DNA of 50,483 nucleotides from Vineibacter terrae (GTDB taxonomy: Bacteria; Pseudomonadota; Alphaproteobacteria; Reyranellales; Reyranellaceae), in NCBI RefSeq assembly GCF_008039615.1, contig NZ_VDUZ01000063.1, positions 1 to 50,483 on the forward strand, in the 5' to 3' direction. The stretch's first letter is position 1, and the number at the start of each line of letters is the position of its first letter. A model generated the notes under the pieces. That model did no database searches and had not been told where the DNA came from. It saw only the letters and a program-made list of their open reading frames with translations. The position numbers and the translations under genes are program-made. Shown piece after piece: positions 1 through 7,972 of this stretch.

Positions 1-111
1 ATCAATCGCCTCAAGCGGTTCCGTCGGTTCGCTACTCGCTACGAAAAGACCGCCCGCAACTACCTCGCCATGGCGCTGATCGCCTGTATCCTCATCTGGA
101 TCGGGGTTTGA
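1..111 (+). CDS. IS5-family transposase, C-terminal fragment (window edge)
   Basis: The window opens inside a reading frame that translates to 36 residues ending in LIACILIWIGV and a TGA stop. The basic stretch INRLKRFRRFATRYEKT followed by NYLAMALIACILIWI is the usual C-terminal end of DDE transposases of the IS5 group, which act in trans on the element's inverted repeats. The DDE catalytic residues lie off the left edge, so I cannot say whether the gene is intact. The sequence just after the stop looks like the element's terminal repeat, which supports the call. The family is well supported; the subgroup (IS427-like) is a guess. Confidence 0.8.
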   Translation: MNRLKRFRRFATRYEKTARNYLAMALIACILIWIGV

Positions 112-121
112 AAACAGGCCC
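1..121 (+). mobile_element. Right end of an IS5-family insertion sequence
   Basis: The transposase stop is overlapped by GTTTGAAAACAGGCCC (106-121). Read from the other strand this is GGGCCTGTTTTCAAAC, the kind of terminal inverted repeat seen in the IS427 subgroup of IS5. TAG follows at 122-124 and could be part of a short target duplication. The left end is outside the window, so neither the repeat pairing nor the duplication can be confirmed here. Confidence 0.65.
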
Positions 122-246
122 TAGGACGCCATCTCGCGAGTTGTTCACTCGTCGAGCTCCTCATCCTCCCGCAGGGTTCGCCTTGTCTCGGCTTCCGAGT
201 GTCGCCTGGCCTCGTTCAATCAGGAAGGTGACGCGTGATCGTTGTG

Positions 247-579
247 TCATTGGGTTCCCCCTCGTAAGAAAAGAAACCAGAACATGAGAAGGCTGACGAT
301 CAGCCACAGCCCAACCAGCAGGTACATCCGATTCGAAACCTGCTTGACCCGGACGCCGTAATGGCCGTTGGCGATCGCCTTTATGGTCCTGGGGTGTACG
401 CGCACAAAGAGAGGTCCGTACAACCTGATACGATGATATCTCCCTAGACGAACCTCCTCCTGGAGCAATTGGCGACCACCTTCGGTTTTCCGAAGTTCGA
501 GATAGTACCAGAAGGTTAATCCACCCATGGCCAAGCCATTGATCGCTATAAAGAGGACAAGGCGCGTCATTTTCCCCAT
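247..579 (-). CDS. Small protein with two membrane segments, unknown function
   Basis: I do not recognise a family. Using the ATG at 579 the product is about 110 residues. It has a hydrophobic N-terminal helix (LVLFIAINGLAMGGLTFWYY), a basic soluble middle part of about 50 residues, and a second hydrophobic helix (LLVGLWLIVSLLMFWFLFL) near the C-terminus. This suggests an inner-membrane protein with both ends on the same side. The frame stays open upstream to 855, but that stretch is rich in Arg and Ser, has no membrane or domain character and overlaps the next gene by 38 bp, so I prefer a start at 579 or at the ATG at 570. Neither start has a well-spaced ribosome site. The base composition looks less GC-rich than the core genes. 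Confidence 0.5.
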   Translation of the reverse strand: MGKMTRLVLFIAINGLAMGGLTFWYYLELRKTEGGRQLLQEEVRLGRYHRIRLYGPLFVRVHPRTIKAIANGHYGVRVKQVSNRMYLLVGLWLIVSLLMFWFLFLRGGTQ

Positions 580-817
580 CCTGGCAGGAATGATACGGAA
601 GAGCCTGAGCACGACCACTTTGCCAGCTGGATGGCCCTCGCCAGGTTCCAGATGAATCCTGAGCAAAGGCGTTCTCTCTTGACCCCCTGAATGAAACAGA
701 TCGCGTATCCAAGCCCCTCTGCTGCCGCTCGCGTAACGCAAGCCGAGCGAGCAACCGAGTCTGATTGGGCTACAAAACTCCTCCATAATTCTTCCCGGAC
801 CTTCGGATCTTGCGCTA

Positions 818-1360
818 TTACTTGACCGGATCAGCCGCTTCTCTTTTCTTTTCAATCAGCACGAAGGACGAGAAGAAGCGCTGAACGACCTCGGAATCTT
901 CAATGCCGGGCTTTCCGAGGCTGAGGACGCGGTAGAGATTGCCATTCTTCTCGACATACAGGTAAGTGCCAACATATCCATCTTTGGTTTCGTAGGTCAT
1001 ATAATAAGCCGGGGAACCGCCAACGGTACTCCGGCGTTCAGTCATCAACTTATACTCGTTCTTTTCAATAAACATTTTACTAATGATTTTCACATTTTTT
1101 TCCGCACGCGATTCCAAATCAATTCTTAGTTCCTCTGAAAGAGATATGAGATACACGGCGGAGGCAGAATATGCCCGGTTTTCGCCTTCCAGTTTCGCTT
1201 CGAAGATTCTCACGTTGCTGCCAACAGTGGACGAGCTGAGTTCAGGAGGTGCCGGGAACTCGATGCGAAAGCCTCCTTCAGAGATGTGCTCTGTCCAGGT
1301 CTGTGCCAGCGCGCTACTGCCAACCAGCATCAGTCCGGCAGCCAGCAAGTTCCTTGACAT
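818..1360 (-). CDS. Exported protein of unknown function, PsbP/DUF1795-like
   Basis: The 180-residue product starts with a clear signal peptide (MSRNLLAAGLMLVGSSALAQ) with cleavage expected after Ala-Gln. The mature part reads as a compact alpha/beta domain: a phrase like EGGFRIEFPAPPE near the start, then GSPAYYMTYETKDGYVGTYL and YRVLSLGKPG. This pattern is common in periplasmic PsbP-like or DUF1795-like proteins that have no assigned reaction. GAGGAGAAGAGG lies just upstream of the ATG at 1360. The next gene on the same strand starts 238 bp downstream if its 579 start is right. The family link is a resemblance by eye only; export is well supported. Confidence 0.65.
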   Translation of the reverse strand: MSRNLLAAGLMLVGSSALAQTWTEHISEGGFRIEFPAPPELSSSTVGSNVRIFEAKLEGENRAYSASAVYLISLSEELRIDLESRAEKNVKIISKMFIEKNEYKLMTERRSTVGGSPAYYMTYETKDGYVGTYLYVEKNGNLYRVLSLGKPGIEDSEVVQRFFSSFVLIEKKREAADPVK

Positions 1361-1688
1361 GCCTCTTCTCCTCGTTGCTTTTCGCGTAGTGCGAAAGATG
1401 AAAAGATATGTCGAACGGTTTCGGGACTTTCAGTGCCAGGCTTTCCCACGCCAGGGATGCGATACCTGGATACAGTTCTCGCCCTATCCCACCCTGGTAC
1501 TATAGCGCGCCTGCTCGCGTGTAGGGCGGCCGACCTGTGCCAGCAGCGGTCATTGCGGGAGCGCCCATCTCAATTTTCTCTGTGTCGGTGCGCGCCCCGG
1601 GTGGCAAACTCACCCCCTGCTGCGGTCATGGCAAGGCCGCAGCAACGGCACATTGCAACCAACCGCATCGTGGCACAGGAACAAGACC
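1361..1688. other. Intergenic region, nothing recognised
   Basis: This gap separates the minus-strand exported protein from the plus-strand monooxygenase and should hold divergent promoters. I see no convincing -35/-10 pair, RNA gene or strong hairpin. Short frames crossing it have no domain features. Confidence 0.4.
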
Positions 1689-2723
1689 ATGGATTTCGAC
1701 GTCATGACCCGCGCCACCACCTGGAACCAGGTGGCTGACCTGGCGCGCCGCACGGAGGCGACAGGCTTTTCCGGCATGCTGTTCACCGAAGGCCACCAGG
1801 TGCCGTGGATGAACATCGCCGCCGCGGCGCTGGCGGCGCCGTCCCTGCATTTCTCGACCGGCATCGCCATCGCCTTCGCGCGCAGCCCGATGATCACGGC
1901 GCAGATCGCCTGGGAGCTGGCCCAGAACACGCAGGGCAGGTTCCGCCTCGGGCTCGGCAGCCAGGTGAAGGCGCACATCACCAAGCGATACGGCAGCACG
2001 TTCGACAAGCCGGCGCCCCAGATGAAGGACTACGTGCAGGCCGTGAAGGCCTGCCTCTCGGCCTTTCGGCGGGAGGGGCCGCTCCATCATGATGGCCCCT
2101 ACTACAAGCTGAGCCTGCTGACCGAGCAATGGACCCCGTCCCGGCACGAGCACGAGGATGTCAAGGTCGACATCTCGGCCGTCGGCCCGATCATGGTGCG
2201 GGTGGCCGGGGAGGTCGCGGACGGCGTGCACGTCCATCCCATGCATTCGATGCACTACATCAAGAATCGCCTGCTGCCGGGCCTTGCCGAGGGGGCGGGC
2301 CGGGCCGGACGCGACGTCGCGAAGATCGACAAGATCATCCCGGTCATCGTCGCGGCGGGCAACACGCCGGAAGAGCAGGCCGTGCCGATCAGGGAGGCCA
2401 AGACGACGCTCGCCTTCTATGGCGCCACGCCGAACTATGCCTTCCAGTTCGACGACCTCGGCTTCACCGGCCTGCGCGACCAGCTGCGCGACTGCCTCAA
2501 GACGGGCGACAGCGAACGCAGCCAGGCCCTGATCACCGACGAGATCCTTCAGCAGTTCGCCGTGGTGGCGCGCTGGGACGACGTCGCCGACCGGTTGATC
2601 GAGCGCTACAGGGGCATCGCGTCGCGCCTCGTCATCTACCTCGCCTCGCACTGGCGCGAGGTCGACCCGAAGACTCTCGAACGCTGGGGCGAAGTGGCGC
2701 GCGCGGTGCGCAAGGCCGGATGA
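1689..2723 (+). CDS. LLM-class (luciferase-like) flavin-dependent oxidoreductase
   Basis: The 344-residue protein has the bacterial-luciferase-like barrel pattern. It shows TGFSGMLFTEGH near the start, SLHFSTGIAIAFARSPMITAQIAWELAQNTQGRFRLGLGSQVKAHITKRY in segments, and an ADGVHVHPMHS segment where flavin or F420 phosphate usually binds. Members of this family oxidise organic substrates with FMNH2 or F420H2; substrate and cofactor cannot be read from the sequence. I chose the ATG at 1689 because CAGGAAC lies 6-7 bases upstream; an in-frame ATG 12 codons earlier has no such site. It sits alone, in front of a toxin-antitoxin pair. Confidence 0.85.
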   Translation: MDFDVMTRATTWNQVADLARRTEATGFSGMLFTEGHQVPWMNIAAAALAAPSLHFSTGIAIAFARSPMITAQIAWELAQNTQGRFRLGLGSQVKAHITKRYGSTFDKPAPQMKDYVQAVKACLSAFRREGPLHHDGPYYKLSLLTEQWTPSRHEHEDVKVDISAVGPIMVRVAGEVADGVHVHPMHSMHYIKNRLLPGLAEGAGRAGRDVAKIDKIIPVIVAAGNTPEEQAVPIREAKTTLAFYGATPNYAFQFDDLGFTGLRDQLRDCLKTGDSERSQALITDEILQQFAVVARWDDVADRLIERYRGIASRLVIYLASHWREVDPKTLERWGEVARAVRKAG

Positions 2724-2747
2724 GAAGACCGATGACTGTCTCGCATC

Positions 2748-2790
2748 TTGCACAGCGAAGAAAAATGACTATTATGACCATATAGACATT
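2748..2790 (+). promoter_or_regulatory. Promoter and imperfect palindromic operator of the toxin-antitoxin pair
   Basis: A sigma-70 promoter can be read directly: TTGCAC at 2748-2753, 16 bases, then TATTAT at 2770-2775. Covering the -10 is a 27-bp imperfect palindrome (2764-2790) with arms AATGnCTAT and ATAGnCATT, ending 18 bases before the antitoxin ATG. Antitoxins of this class, alone or with the toxin, bind such palindromes and repress their own operon. That this one is used is an inference from position and symmetry. Confidence 0.65.
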
Positions 2791-2808
2791 TACGATTGGG
2801 ATAGCCCC

Positions 2809-3063
2809 ATGAGCGCCAACAACTGGACTGTCGCCGAGGCCAAGGCACGGTTCAGCGAACTCATCGAGCAGGCACAGGCCAAGGGACCGCAGACCGTCAC
2901 CAAGCACGGTCGAACCGCGGCCATCGTCGTGTCGGCCGAGGAATGGGAGAGGAAATCGAAGCGAATAGGTAATCTGGCGGAGTTCTTCGCCACCTCTCCT
3001 CTCCGGGAATCGGGCATCGAGATCAAGCGAAGGAAGGACCGTCCTCGAAAGGCCGCGCTGTGA
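2809..3063 (+). CDS. Phd/YefM-family antitoxin
   Basis: The 84-residue product begins with WTVAEAKARFSELIEQAQ, the signature helix of Phd/YefM antitoxins, followed by GPQTVTKHGRTAAIVVSAEEWE, the strand and turn that complete the DNA-binding dimer. The basic tail KRRKDRPRKAA is the usual toxin-wrapping end. It neutralises the PIN-domain toxin encoded immediately downstream and represses the shared promoter, whose operator lies just upstream. GGGA is 7 bases before the ATG. The stop overlaps the toxin start by four bases, which is typical of translational coupling in these operons. Confidence 0.9.
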   Translation: MSANNWTVAEAKARFSELIEQAQAKGPQTVTKHGRTAAIVVSAEEWERKSKRIGNLAEFFATSPLRESGIEIKRRKDRPRKAAL

Positions 3064-3482
3064 GCTTCCTGCTCGACACCAATGTCGTCTCCGAGTGGGT
3101 GAAGAAGAGGCCCGATGCGGGCGTCATCACCTGGCTCGCAGAGATCGACGAGGACCGCGTGTTCCTGAGCGTGGTGACACTGGCCGAGCTCAGGCACGGC
3201 ATCGATCGGTTGGCTGACGGCAACCGGCGCAGGCGACTTGATACCTGGCTGCGGGACGAGCTCCCGCTTCGCTTCGAGGGCCGCCTGCTGTCGGTCGACC
3301 GGACCGTCGCTGATCGCTGGGGCGAGGTGGTGGCACGCCGCGAGGCCGCGGGCCGGCCGATCGGGGTGATGGACGCGTTCATCGCTGCCACCGCGAACGT
3401 CCACGGGCTCAAGCTCGTGACCCGCAACGAGTCGGATTTCAGAACGGCGGTGAAGGAGATCATCAATCCCTGGAGAGGCTAG
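3060..3482 (+). CDS. PIN-domain ribonuclease toxin, VapC/FitB type
   Basis: The 140-residue protein carries the four acidic residues of the PIN fold: Asp6 in LLDTNVVSEW, Glu43 in TLAELRHGI, Asp105 in VMDAFIAATA and Asp126 in NESDF. These coordinate Mg2+ or Mn2+ for RNA cleavage. SEWVKKRPD and the RPIGVMDAFIAATA segment are closest to FitB-like members. Translation starts at a GTG (3060) inside the antitoxin stop (GTGA overlap), so synthesis is coupled to the antitoxin. All catalytic residues are present, so it should be active. It ends directly at the left arm of a large inverted repeat. The RNA target is unknown. Confidence 0.9.
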   Translation: MSFLLDTNVVSEWVKKRPDAGVITWLAEIDEDRVFLSVVTLAELRHGIDRLADGNRRRRLDTWLRDELPLRFEGRLLSVDRTVADRWGEVVARREAAGRPIGVMDAFIAATANVHGLKLVTRNESDFRTAVKEIINPWRG

Positions 3483-3633
3483 TGCCGGCTATCTGTGGAA
3501 GGTGATCGCGACTGTCATCCCGAGCGCAGCGAGGGATCTCCTGCGAATGGCGCACTGTGCGTCCCGCGCGGGAGATCCCTCGCTGCGCTCGGGATGACGG
3601 ATGTATCAGCGACCTGCGATTCCCAGCACTAGT
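3483..3633 (+). repeat. Left arm of a long inverted repeat around the MBL-fold gene
   Basis: This 151-bp stretch recurs in inverted orientation at 4639-4806 with only scattered differences. It runs from TGCCGGCTATC at the toxin stop to CAGCACTAGT. Inside it is a palindrome (3514-3598) with GTCATCCCGAGCGCAGCGAG arms, a unit also found at 47766-47844. The pair encloses one complete gene and nothing else. Confidence 0.85.
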
Positions 3634-3673
3634 TACTGCACTACCGCCGTGCAAGCACGGCGGTTCCGCGCCG

Positions 3674-4549
3674 TCAGACTTTTGCGTATTCCAGGCGGAA
3701 GCCGTCGCCCCAGCGCTTGATGTGGCCGACCGAGGGCGACGGAAAGTGCATCGTGCAGCACAGCGTGTCGGTGTCGCAGTAGCGCTCGAGGAAATTCCGG
3801 CGCGTCCGGACAGCCTGGTCGCGATCGGTGTCGACACGCATGACCAATTCGGGATAGCGGGCCTGAATCGGCGAATGGATCAGATCGCCGGTGAACACCG
3901 CGGCGTCGCCGCCCTTGCCGGCGCAGACCGCGAAATGGTCGGGCGTGTGGCCCGGGGTCGGGCTCAATCGGATATGGTCGTTGAGCGCATGATCGCTGCT
4001 GACCAGTTCGGCCCGGTTGGCCTCGATGATCGGCAGCACGCTGTCGGTGATCTGGTCGAGCGGCGTCTTCTGATGGATCTCGCTCCAATAGGTGTATTCT
4101 TTTTTCGAAAACAGGTAGCGCGCCTTCGGAAAGGTCGGGACCCAGCGCCCGTTCTCCAGCCTGGTGTTCCAGCCGACGTGATCGCCGTGCAGATGCGTGC
4201 ACATCACGAAATCGATGTCCTCGACCCCGAGACCGGCAGCCTTCAGCGCGCTCATCCAGTTGCCGTCGGCCTTCTTGTTCCAGGCCGGCCGCAGCGGAAA
4301 ATTCTTGTCGTTGCCGATGCAGCTGTCGACCAGGATATTGTGGTGCGGCGTCTTGACGACATACGACTGGAAGCACAACACGACATTCCCGCTCGCGCTG
4401 TCATAGCCGCCGGGCGCCAGCCAGGCGAGGTTCTCGCTGAGCGTTTCCTTTGACAAGGTCGGCAGGAAGTCGAGCATCGGTGTGAAGCCGCTCTCCTGCT
4501 CGACGATCCGGTGGATGGTCATGTCGTTGACGGAAAAGCTCGTGCGCAT
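3674..4549 (-). CDS. Metallo-beta-lactamase-fold hydrolase
   Basis: The 291-residue protein has the full zinc-binding set of the MBL fold: THLHGDH (His119, His121, Asp123, His124), GHTPDH (His201), FTGDLIH (Asp222) and a late His in MHFPSPSVGH. That implies a dinuclear zinc hydrolase; the wider family includes lactonases, thioesterases and glyoxalase II-like enzymes. With no signal peptide it should be cytoplasmic. GAGGAGA lies 8 bases upstream of the ATG at 4549. The gene is enclosed by long inverted repeats, so it may have arrived or been inverted as a unit. The lactonase-like spacing hints at a quorum-quenching or lactone substrate, but this is speculative. Confidence 0.88.
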   Translation of the reverse strand: MRTSFSVNDMTIHRIVEQESGFTPMLDFLPTLSKETLSENLAWLAPGGYDSASGNVVLCFQSYVVKTPHHNILVDSCIGNDKNFPLRPAWNKKADGNWMSALKAAGLGVEDIDFVMCTHLHGDHVGWNTRLENGRWVPTFPKARYLFSKKEYTYWSEIHQKTPLDQITDSVLPIIEANRAELVSSDHALNDHIRLSPTPGHTPDHFAVCAGKGGDAAVFTGDLIHSPIQARYPELVMRVDTDRDQAVRTRRNFLERYCDTDTLCCTMHFPSPSVGHIKRWGDGFRLEYAKV

Positions 4550-4638
4550 GGCTCGCGTCTCCTCATCCGTGGGCTATCCGGACTTGCCGGCCTATCGTAG
4601 CCTAGCCTGCAGCCGATGACGAACGGCGCCTTTGGACG

Positions 4639-4806
4639 ACTAGCGCTGGGAACCGCAGGTCGCTGATACATCCGTCATCCCGAGCGCAGCGAGGGATCTC
4701 CCGCGTGGGACGCACAGTACGCTATTCGCAGGAGATCCCTCTCCTGAGCCTGTCGAAGGGGCGCTCGGGATCACAGTCGCGACTCACCTTCCACCGATAG
4801 CCGGTA
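4639..4806 (-). repeat. Right arm of the long inverted repeat around the MBL-fold gene
   Basis: This is the reverse complement of 3483-3633 apart from point differences and one insertion. Where the left arm has GCTGCG in its inner palindrome, this arm carries CTCCTGAGCCTGTCGAAGGG at about 4741-4760. A related word occurs again at about 12986-13008. The inner palindrome lies at 4674-4774. The two arms are separated by 1,005 bp. Confidence 0.85.
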
Positions 4807-4859
4807 GTAGAGGTCACCGTAGGAGCGTGCGTGAGTCCTAACGCGCCTTCATCTTGAGC

Positions 4860-7800
4860 TCAGTAAAAGAGATAGGACCCGTCTGGCTCCTGTGACGGAA
4901 CACCCAGCTCGTCCCGGGCAAACATGGCCGTGATGGCCTTGCCGAGCGGATCAGTGTCAGCCCGCAGACGCTCGCTTGCCATCCCTCGCTGGAGAACCGC
5001 TGCATCGTCAGCCACATCGCCCATTGGCCACAGCGCCGAGCTTGCGAGACGGCGCTTCCGCATCATCAGACTCTGGAGAAGGCAGTCGAAAGAGTGCTCC
5101 CGATAACCTTCGTGAATCGCCATGGGCACGTGAACCGTCACTGGCCGGGTTTGGCCGATGCGATGCACGCGGTCATTGCACTGCTCTTCGACCGCCGGAT
5201 TCCACCATCGCGACAAATGGATCACATGCGTTGCTGCGGTGAGGGTAAGTCCGGTGCCCGCCGCTTTCGGACCAAGGACAAGGAGATCGAACCCACGATC
5301 TTCGGAGAGATGCCGTTGAAAGCGGTCCACGATCGCCTGGCGCTGGGGGATCGGCGTATCACCGTTGATAAGATCGACGCGCACGAGGCCCAGCTCGCTG
5401 CGAACAAGCTCGATGAAGCGGTATTGCATCTGGCGGTGTTCAATGAAGACCAGCGCGCGCTCGCCCTTTGCCTTCACCCGCCTCAATATTTCCATTGTCG
5501 CTTCGAGGCGCCCGGAGGAGCGGGTAAAATCTTCATTGTTCATTTCTTCATCCAAGGACGGATGAACCGAAACACTACGGATATGATGCAGCATCTTGAG
5601 CTGCGCGCCCAACCCGCCACGGGCAAGCTTGAGCCGCGCGTCATCATAGGCCAGCGCCTGAGCATCCGGCATCAGGCGAGGATGAATGCGACGCGACTTT
5701 GACGGGAGATCGGTAGCGACTGTTTCCTTCAACCGACGGATTGCCAGCGGTGGCTTTGTGCCCCCGCGCTCGAAAACACGGGAGTACAACTCCGCCATAT
5801 TGCCTTCTTCCGGCTTCAGGTACCGTTGGCGAAATTCCTTGAGGCTGTCGAGCGAACCGGCAGCCAGCTGATCCATGACAGCCCAGAGATCGACAGTACT
5901 GTTCTCAATGGGGGTGCCCGTAAGGCCGATCCTAAAATCGGCGTTGATGGAGCGGGCGGCAACCGCGCGCAGACTGATCGGGTTCTTCAGCGCCTGGATT
6001 TCATCAAAGACAACGGCCGAGAAAGGAATACGGGCGAGCGAGTGCTGGTAATTGGTTAACGTGGTGTAGGTCGTCAGCATCCAGAACCGGTGCGCCCTGC
6101 CCTCCGCCACAGCCTCGTGCAGCGCGCCGAAATCGAGCTTGGCTTCGCCGCTGTCGGTATCTGTTCCCCGAAAACCGGTGCGCCTGCGTCCACCGAGGCT
6201 CGAGCCGTAGAGGCGAATGAGATGGCCGAGCCCCGTCTCATCCATGTGACGGGCGACCTCCTGCTCCCAGTTTTCCAGAAGAGAGGTCGGCGCAACGACG
6301 AGAACAGGCCCACGTTTCCTGACCTCGGGACGCGCCAACGCCGTGTTCAGCCATGCCAGGAATGCGATCGTCTGGAGCGTCTTGCCGAGCCCTTGTTCGT
6401 CGGCATTCAGAACGCCGGGCAATCCCGATCGCCACGCCTCGATCTGCCAGGCGAAGCTTTCGACTTGATGGGATTTGAGCGGCGTGCGAACCGAGCCGGG
6501 CAAGGCATCCGCGATACCGGACGTTCTTGGCTTCAGCTTCGCATGCCATTTGAGGTCTTCATAGTTGACTTCGGTATCCAAAACGAAGGGTCCGCCTCTT
6601 TCGGCATCGACCTCCCGGTCATTCGGCTCGACAGGCCCGGCGTTGATCCTGTCAAGCCGCTCGTCAAGCAGCTTGAGCATTTCCGGGCGTGCCGGCAGCA
6701 CCAGATCCTCGAGCTCCACCGTCGGCCACTGCTTTTCGATCGCTGTGGCCACGCGATCACGCAGGGCTTCGAGCTGCGCTGCGTCCTGCCGTCCTAGCGC
6801 ATCAGCCAGACGACCAGCGAATTCTTCGGGCAACCATGTCGTGCTGCTCGGTTCGATCTCACCCAGATCGGGCTTCTCGTACTTCACGATGCCCGTCACG
6901 CGTTCCGAGAATTCCTGCGTCTCCACCAGAACAGGGCCGATTGCAGCTTCGATCGCTTCCTGCTCCGCCGCTGGCGACAATCCGTCCAGCTGTCCGGAGC
7001 GGCGAAGCTGAGCCTCGATTGCCTCGGTCAGCTTCGGCAGCGGGTTCTGAATGAAGGCGCGGCGATCTTCGGGGGACGCCTTCTGCATGCCGGCCATGAC
7101 AGAAAGTGCCGGCGCCGCAGAGCGCTCCACGACGACATAGCGTCCTGGAGAAAGGCGATAGGCCGGCAAGGCGCCGCGTCCTCTGACCAGAGACTGAAAT
7201 CGCTGAAGATCGGGGCCATCGACTTCACTCATCGATTCGGATGGCTCGGCAAAGCCCGAGGCAGCGTCACGCGCATCCAGCGTATCGCTCGAAAATGGAA
7301 CCAGGTCGAAGTCCGTATCCCCCTTTGGTGAGATCGAGAAACGATCGACGAGGCGCACTTCGAGACCACTGAGGAAATCGGTCATGGAGATGCGCGATGC
7401 TTCGTCTCTACCCGCAATCGACGCGCCAGGATCAAGCGCCTTGCGGAAGCGACCGAGCGCCTCCCAGTCCGCGGCATCGCCTTGACCGGATTGATGGGAA
7501 TCCGCGACCTCGATCGCGTCCAGCATCCAGAGAGGCAACCGTCTTGCACCCTGTGCGGTCTCCAGCATCGCGCCCGTCCGTCGCGGCAGCTGGCGCTGGC
7601 CGTTGCGTGACCATTCGTAGCGGAGGCGAAAGCCGGACGAACCGACGATGCCCTCAGCGTCGGTTCTAAGGGTCATATCCACCAATGGCGGCAATCCCAG
7701 CAGCTGGCCTGCCTCACCCGAGATCGACGCAGCGATACGATGAGACATCACGACGCGATCGGAATCGATCGACAAACGCTCGCGAAGCGCGTCCGCGGCA

Positions 7801-7964
7801 GCGCGCAAATCGGCGATCGCGTATGCGAGCGGCCGCTCCCCAGCAGGGAGGTGCTGCAGATCCGCTTCTGCGCCGCGACGAACAAGACGATGAAGCAGGC
7901 TCGTGCTTTTTCTCTTCACGGTGAGCGTGACCGCGTCGGGAGACGTAGATACAAGAAGCTCCAT
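4860..7964 (-). CDS. zorD: Zorya protein ZorD, SNF2-family helicase
   Basis: The 1,034-residue protein has an N-terminal half of about 490 residues without a motif I recognise, then a SNF2 ATPase: SHQVESFAWQIEAW, Walker A DEQGLGKT (522-529), a DEIQ Walker B (654-657), GLTGTPIENS, and helicase-C motifs GTGLTLTAATHVIHLSRWW and DRVHRIGQT. In type I Zorya, ZorD is the cytoplasmic effector thought to act on invading phage DNA after the ZorAB machine senses infection at the envelope. A TTG at 8003 extends the frame, but I prefer the ATG at 7964, eight bases after the zorC stop. It is the last gene of the zorABCD operon. Length and order match type I systems. Confidence 0.92.
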   Translation of the reverse strand: MELLVSTSPDAVTLTVKRKSTSLLHRLVRRGAEADLQHLPAGERPLAYAIADLRAAADALRERLSIDSDRVVMSHRIAASISGEAGQLLGLPPLVDMTLRTDAEGIVGSSGFRLRYEWSRNGQRQLPRRTGAMLETAQGARRLPLWMLDAIEVADSHQSGQGDAADWEALGRFRKALDPGASIAGRDEASRISMTDFLSGLEVRLVDRFSISPKGDTDFDLVPFSSDTLDARDAASGFAEPSESMSEVDGPDLQRFQSLVRGRGALPAYRLSPGRYVVVERSAAPALSVMAGMQKASPEDRRAFIQNPLPKLTEAIEAQLRRSGQLDGLSPAAEQEAIEAAIGPVLVETQEFSERVTGIVKYEKPDLGEIEPSSTTWLPEEFAGRLADALGRQDAAQLEALRDRVATAIEKQWPTVELEDLVLPARPEMLKLLDERLDRINAGPVEPNDREVDAERGGPFVLDTEVNYEDLKWHAKLKPRTSGIADALPGSVRTPLKSHQVESFAWQIEAWRSGLPGVLNADEQGLGKTLQTIAFLAWLNTALARPEVRKRGPVLVVAPTSLLENWEQEVARHMDETGLGHLIRLYGSSLGGRRRTGFRGTDTDSGEAKLDFGALHEAVAEGRAHRFWMLTTYTTLTNYQHSLARIPFSAVVFDEIQALKNPISLRAVAARSINADFRIGLTGTPIENSTVDLWAVMDQLAAGSLDSLKEFRQRYLKPEEGNMAELYSRVFERGGTKPPLAIRRLKETVATDLPSKSRRIHPRLMPDAQALAYDDARLKLARGGLGAQLKMLHHIRSVSVHPSLDEEMNNEDFTRSSGRLEATMEILRRVKAKGERALVFIEHRQMQYRFIELVRSELGLVRVDLINGDTPIPQRQAIVDRFQRHLSEDRGFDLLVLGPKAAGTGLTLTAATHVIHLSRWWNPAVEEQCNDRVHRIGQTRPVTVHVPMAIHEGYREHSFDCLLQSLMMRKRRLASSALWPMGDVADDAAVLQRGMASERLRADTDPLGKAITAMFARDELGVPSQEPDGSYLFY

Positions 7965-7972
7965 TGCTCGAC

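Noticed and set aside
247-855. A 202-residue frame covering the small membrane protein
   Set aside because: The first 90 residues are Arg/Ser-rich, have no membrane or domain character and overlap the exported-protein gene; an internal ATG gives a sensible two-helix protein.
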